Shown piece by piece: positions 57,991-64,000 of a stretch of DNA of 64,000 nt. Every line of letters begins with the position of its first letter. Position 1 is the first letter of the stretch. The notes under the pieces are model-generated. The model saw only the letters and a program-made list of their open reading frames with translations. It did no database searches and was not told where the DNA came from. Origin of the DNA: Garcia nutans (lineage: Eukaryota; Streptophyta; Magnoliopsida; Malpighiales; Euphorbiaceae); NCBI GenBank assembly GCA_947685225.1, contig CANTUV010000014.1:6262001-6326000 (forward strand). Reading direction: 5' to 3'. Position numbers and translations under genes: made by a program.

Positions 57991-60610
57991 TCAAATTTAT
58001 ACATATATATATATATATATTTTTCATTAATTAATATAAAACAGTGTACTGAGTACTGCTACTGTGTAGCCTTTGTCAGCTCTGCTTCTCTCAGAATCTT
58101 TCTGCGTGGACTAATGGCTATGGAGTCATGTACATTATGATGATGATGATAGATGTATCATGCCCATGCTGTCATATATGCATGTGATGTTAGTATTATT
58201 TAATTATTTATTTATGTTTATAAAATACATGTGATGTTGGTATTATTTAATTATGTTTATAAAATAAAATATATTTGATTATTATGATGTAAATATATAT
58301 GATGTGCATGCATGGGAATGGGATGGTAAGCGTGTAGAAAGAGAAGAAGAAATGGACAAAAGATTGGCGTTGCCATTATTATTACTCACTCGCGCTGCCT
58401 TTCTTTTCTTTTATATATTACATATATATTTTGCATATATTACATATATATTATAGTAATTAAAATATTATATAAAATTAAAATATTATATGGCGTCTAA
58501 ACTTTTTGATGTTGGGTGGGTGGATTTTGACCCGGAACATGACGTTTGGCATGGCGGTTTGGGTTTAAGTTTTAACTTCATCTCCACAGCCCTGTGAGTT
58601 AACGTTAAGGATATTAATCAGGGAAAATGAACTCTCCACCCTTTTTTTTTAATTTTTATTTTTTTATTAATATATTTTATTCATTTTATTAAAAATTCAT
58701 AATAATTTATTATAAACTATATAAAATTTAAAAACTAATAATAAATCTATAATAAATTTATTATAAATTAATAAAAGCATGTTATTTTGATAAATATTTT
58801 ATAAATTTTAATATTTTAAAATTTAATTTATAAATATAATAAATTTAAAATTATTTTTAATTATTTTTATATTTTTATTAAAAGTCCAATTAATTAAGCA
58901 TGGTAACAGGTTGGATATGAATAGAGTTTTTAAAATTTTTTACTTTATCTAACAAGTGAAATAACACAAAAATCTCATTTAGTCTTTTAAATATTTTTCC
59001 TCCCTATATATATAAATTCTAAAAAAAATGAAATAACACATGTTATCTCTCATTCAATCCATCTTGAGTCAAATTAGATTATACTGGGCATAAATATTAA
59101 GAATATTTATAAAATTATCTAAAAAAATTAATTTTTATTTTAAAAATAATATAAAAAATTAAAAATATTTATATTTTTATAAAAAATTAGAAAAAATTTT
59201 AAAAATACCTCACCCTTCACTAAAATATATTTTTTTAAAATACCTCTTCTTTTAATATAATCAATATTTTATTTTAAATTTTTATTTTTCAAACTTCACT
59301 ATTAAATAAAAAATATTACAATAAAATAATAAAAATTAATATTTTAAATTGTTTTTTCTCATATAAAAATTACTTTTTTATAAAAATAAAATAATTTTAA
59401 TTTTATTATAAAAAATAAATAACACTAAAAATAAAAAATAAAATAAAATATACAAAAAATACATTAATAAAAATCATTAAATTTATTTTTAAACAAATTT
59501 TACATATTATACATATAAAAAAATAAAAAAAAACACATAATTTTATTATGTAGATGTGTTATAGATTTATTATAAATGCGTTGTAAATGTTGTGTGTATA
59601 ATATATTTTTGTAATATTAATATATATATATATATTTTAAACAATTAAGAAACTTGTGATATTAAAAAGTTTTCTAAATATTAATATTATATACTTCAAA
59701 AAAATTCAAATACTAAAATATTTTTGCCTTTCAATAAAACACACAAATACCCATCTAAATTTAATACATCTATTAAAACAAAATTTGGTGAGTTAATTTG
59801 AGTTAATTTACTTTCAATATTAAATAATTTTAATTAATTATGAATTAGTCTTGTCTTCATCTTTTCTCAGATAAATTTAGTCAACTAGAAAATTTTGAGT
59901 TCTTAATTCAAGTTTAATCTAAATTGATAAATTAGATCTAACATTTTAACCAAGTTAATGAAATATATATATATATATATAATATTTATCTCCGTGTCAA
60001 ATTGTAAACATCAAATAAGTTGGTAAGAAAATAAATTTGTTTGACCATATCCATGAAAAAATCTAGTTACGAGTGAATTTCATTTCACCTTCATGCCGGC
60101 TAGACCTTTATTTTCACAATAATTTGGGTGCTTAGGCTTATAAGAAAAGTAAATTTAATTTCAATAAATAATATAAATGAATATGAGATTATCTCTAGTT
60201 AGAAACTTTTAATTAATTATAATAATTATATAAAAATTAGATTTTTTAGGAATTTTTTTTAAAAATTAACCTATTTTTATTTTCAGTGATACTAAATTTA
60301 ATTTATTATACTACATTATTTTGAAAAATCAAATGTAAAAGCTTTAAAAATTTATCAAATTTAATCTCACAATCACATTCTAGAAAAATTAGTGACCAGA
60401 AGGCTATTAAATCATAATTTAATTTTTTGAAATACAATATGCATAAAAATGACTTGTACTTATATTATCAAGACCAATAAAAAGATTTTACCTTTTTTTT
60501 TAGTTTTTATTTAATTAATTGTTCGTAATAATTGATATTTTGACAGTTACTGTTAATAGTTAATGGCTGGTAAATAATAATTGTTAGTTATTAAATATTT
60601 ATCTTTTAGA

Positions 60611-60661
60611 CCACGAAAATGTAGCTTAGTAGTCACATGCTCCCTCTCCAAATATAATTAA
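60611..60661 (+). mobile_element. Possible SINE head remnant
   Basis: gtagcttagtagtcacatgc resembles a tRNA A-box context seen in plant SINEs. No B-box partner is clear within 60 bp. Confidence 0.25.
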
Positions 60662-61115
60662 TAAAAAAAATATTAATCGATTCGGCTATTATATATTAAG
60701 ATTATGATTATGTGGTTATAGAAATATTTTACTTATATATATTATTTTTAATTTTATTGTGTAATGAGTACTTTTATTAAATATGTGTAAGTAATTATGA
60801 TATTAGAAACTATTTATCATTTTATAAGAAATATAAATAAATGCATTGGGTAAAAATTAACTTTTAAAAAAATAAGCTTATCAATATTTATTTTGTATAA
60901 ATATAATAAGATAAGAGGGATAGTAGAAAAAACATAATATCAGTGATAGGAAAATGTTCTAATAATATGAAGTTTTTACAATTAAATTAGCAGCTAATGA
61001 CATAATTCAGTTGTTGAAGTAAAAAAAATCAAGCACTCATTTACATAAATACTTAAGTTTGATATTTTTAGTGGTCTTGAGAAATAAATTTTACTTTTTT
61101 CTCCCTTTGTTATAA

Positions 61116-61262
61116 ATTTTATTAATGTATATATATATATATTTAATTAGTCATATATATACAATATATATAATGGATATATATTTAATTAGTCATATAT
61201 ATACAATAAATATATAATGGAATGGATAAAAGAATAATTAAATATATATACATTAATAAAAT
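61116..61262. repeat. AT-rich inverted repeat with internal tandem duplication
   Basis: Left arm attttattaatgtatatata... (61116-61149) is the reverse complement of the right arm ending ...tacattaataaaat (61235-61262), apart from AT-unit number. Between them a 42-bp unit (tttaattagtcatatatata...) is repeated (61142 and 61184). It could be a small MITE or a simple palindrome; no target duplication is evident. Confidence 0.6.
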
Positions 61263-61756
61263 CATATCATCAAACATAAATTTCCAAATTAATTTCACCA
61301 GTTGTCTCTCAATTTTTTCATCTATATACTATATAATATTTTCAAATTTTAATTTGTCTAAATAAATTTTTTAAATTTTAACTTTTATTAAAATTTATTA
61401 GCTCCATTTTTTGACCAAAATAATTTCATGAATTCCACATGGTCGTCATGTAGAGTTTTATGTTTGGAAAAAAAATAATTGTTTTTCACTTTATTTTTCT
61501 ACACTTGTATGAAATGTACCTTTACTTTTAATTTTAGAAGCTGAAAATAAAATGATTTATTTTATTTTATTTTATTTTTAAACATATAACTTCATGTAGT
61601 GTCATTTGGAGTCCATATAATTATTTACTACTCACTGAATTAAAATTTTAATAGTAAATGAAATTGAATAATTTTATTATGATAAATTAAAATTTATAAA
61701 TATTAGTAATTTAAATTTAAAAAAATTAAAAGTTTAAGCTTTTTTTTTTATTTTTC

Positions 61757-61846
61757 AAAAGCTCGACTCTCAGATATCATTTTTGGAGGATCAAACCCCT
61801 GACCTTTCCGTAGAGAGTAACATCAGGTGGCCACTGGGCTAATGTT
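61757..61846 (-). mobile_element. tRNA-derived SINE head, minus strand
   Basis: On the minus strand TAGCCCAGTGGCC (61841-61829) fits the Pol III A box, and GGGTTTGATCC (61798-61788) the B box, with tRNA-like spacing of about 40 nt. The segment between them (TGATGTTACTCTCTACGG) is more GC-rich than its AT-rich surroundings. No body, tail or target duplication could be defined. Confidence 0.45.
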
Positions 61847-63834
61847 ATATAAGATTAATCAGTCAAATTAATCTTATATGTTTTATTTGAATGACTAATA
61901 ATATGATTTAATAATATATGATATAATACAGTATGGTACTATAAATAATATTTATTATATTAGTATGATTAAGTAAAAATATTTTTATTTATTTAATAAT
62001 ATTTTTAAAATTTTAATATGTTCTGAATGAAAAGTTATTTATTTATATATTTAGTATTTAAAAATTTTATTTTAAATTTTTTTAAAAAATTATAAAAAAA
62101 TAAAAAATTACTAAATTAGATGGTTTAAAAATTTATAATTAGTGGGAGAACCGAAGAAGATTAAGATTGAGAGATTTGCTATTTTTTCACTGTAAACCAT
62201 AATATATATTGGAATTTTTCCAAATTTGAAGGTTATGATTACTCTTACTCTTATCTTTTTGTTTTATATTAAATTTTTTTTGAAAGAGATAATTCTTCAA
62301 TATTATGCACATAAATTAATTAATATGCACGCACTTATCAACTTATTACACAAATAATATTATCAAAATAATCAAATTTACTTCTTCTTCTTCTTATTAT
62401 TATTGAGAGACGTTTTTGATTTATCCAATTAATGCATACATAGCTACGTACCATGCAAAAAGTTAATTGAATATGTAGTCCAACATTCATTCATATATAC
62501 TAATTAATTAATTAAGGATATTTTATTCTCCATAATATGTAGGGTTTTCAATATATAAATATACATAATTAATTAATTATATTTTGATCTAATATTAATT
62601 AATTTTTGTAGTAATTAATTGTAATTAGGGATAGAAATCATTATACCAAGTCACTCATTTCATAACAAAATAACTAGCTCTAATCTGACATGTTGATGAT
62701 ATGATTATGTAGACTAATTATGATTAAATCTACTTGATCTTCTAAAATATTTTAATTTTAGTTTTATATATCGAGATGGAAAAATAAATTAAAAAAAGTA
62801 AGAAAGTTACTGCCTGATTAATTCTTTATTTTTTTAACAATTGCAAATCCTTTAAAAAAAATATTATTAGATCCTTAATTTATATATAATTTCATTTATT
62901 GAGATAGATATTGAATCACTATATTATAAATCAATCACATAGTAAAATTGGAAATTTAATTATAATATAATTAGATAATAATGCAGCTGTAAACTATCAT
63001 TTTCAATGCAAATATGCAATCATATCACTAGGAAATGTATGTGATAATTAATATCATTTATTCAATATAATATTATATAGCATTTAATTTAAATATATTA
63101 GTGTATTGATTATAAAAAATTTAAAAAAAAACACTATACAACAATATCTTTATTATTTTAACATTATATATGCCTAATAATATAATACTCATAATATATA
63201 TTGATATTTAATTATGTCTTTTAATATTTCAATATATTAAATATTTATATTATTTATATTTTTATCATAAAATTTTAAACAATATTAAACTACTATTAAA
63301 ATATTTCCTATTAAACTATTAGGAAATATTATTAAAATCATATTGTAATGTTAAAATATTTTTATAAATATATTCATCCATTCATTTACTTTCGAATAAA
63401 AGAATGTCTCATTTATTAAAAAAATGTAAAATCAATTAAAAATCTATAGGATGATAATAATTAATTTCAAATTCCAATTCTAAACAAATCTTAAATATCA
63501 TAATTATAACTTAAACTCAAATTTCGATTTTGCAGTCTCCAAAACGACTCTAAAAATTTATTCTCGATCACTAACTTCTCATCTTATTAATTATTTCTTA
63601 GCATAAACAAGTTTTTTTATTTAAATTTGTTTTCCTAAGAGAAGTGGTTGATGGGTTGATTTGATTGATTTAAAAATAATGATCGATACCAAAGTGGGGA
63701 ATTAATGGATTTGGTAGAGATGAATCAAAAGAAATTAAAAAAAGAAGCTTTGAGCCAATGAAAAACTACTGATTATGATTCAAGAAATGGCAAAGAAAGA
63801 AAGAGCTGTAAGACACTAAATATTTTACGTGTAC

Positions 63835-63881
<47 letters not shown>
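63835..63881. repeat. Compound (AT)n(GT)n microsatellite
   Basis: About ten AT units run into about thirteen GT units. Confidence 0.95.
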
Positions 63882-63885
<4 letters not shown>

Positions 63886-64000
63886 AGTTGGAAGCAACAT
63901 TGCCCATTCATAACTTGTTTACATATATGTCATAACTATTTTTTTTTTAAAATTATTATTATAATTTTTTTAATATTTTGATGAAAATTTGAAATTTTTT

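Larger units (their letters stand above)
58002..64000. other. AT-rich intergenic region upstream of the HD-ZIP III gene
   Basis: No coding exon or RNA gene was recognised in these 6 kb. It contains microsatellites, two SINE-like Pol III promoter remnants (60619 and 61757), an AT-rich inverted repeat (61116-61262), and an (AT)n(GT)n run at 63835-63881. Part of the first 1-2 kb is presumably promoter of the HD-ZIP gene. Confidence 0.6.

Noticed and set aside
61116..61262. CRISPR array or bacterial-type regulatory sites
   Set aside because: The window is plant nuclear DNA; short repeats here are AT microsatellites or palindromes without spacers of even length.

Overview
The window is plant nuclear DNA, almost certainly from a eudicot. 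The evidence is spliced genes with GT-AG introns, AT-rich intergenic DNA, plant-specific families (class III HD-ZIP, BZR1-domain, plant mobile domain), Ty3/gypsy and Ty1/copia elements, and tRNA-derived SINE remnants. I cannot name the species from sequence alone.

Layout. Positions 1-18.2 kb are a repeat block. A 16,032-bp Ty3/gypsy element of the Tat type (1451-17482, target duplication cttag) sits inside an AT-rich tandem array. It has 1.29 and 1.28 kb LTRs, a PBS matching tRNA-Arg, decayed gag-pol with two RNase H domains, and two intron-containing antisense genes between pol and the 3' LTR. One of these antisense genes carries a nested 1.43-kb solo LTR. From 18.5 to 22.6 kb lie ten exons for the C-terminal part of a cytosolic phenylalanyl-tRNA synthetase beta chain, with no 5' exons in view. 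From 23.5 to 30.5 kb is a head-to-head pair: a mitochondrial ribosomal protein mL40-like gene (minus) and a DRT111/SPF45 splicing-factor gene (plus), sharing a 446-bp intergenic promoter. At 32.0-33.4 kb is a BZR1-domain gene whose 3' end has been duplicated by a template-switching event. At 35.4-36.4 kb is a KxDL (BORC subunit) gene on the minus strand.

From 36.5 to 50.3 kb the DNA is AT-rich intergenic sequence holding a 5.35-kb Ty1/copia element (40925-46274, target duplication aaatc). Its two 466-bp LTRs read as identical, yet its pol has a nonsense codon and a frameshift. From 50.3 to about 58.0 kb, on the minus strand, is a complete 18-coding-exon class III HD-ZIP gene of the PHABULOSA/PHAVOLUTA type (846 aa). 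Its miR165/166 site is split by an intron. The last 6 kb are AT-rich with simple repeats and SINE-like Pol III promoter remnants.

The host genes are ordinary housekeeping or developmental genes and do not form a pathway. The most unusual architecture is the Tat element: a sense polyprotein facing two spliced antisense genes, one with its own TATA box, and a GC-rich quasi-palindromic module shared by the LTRs and the internal antisense region.
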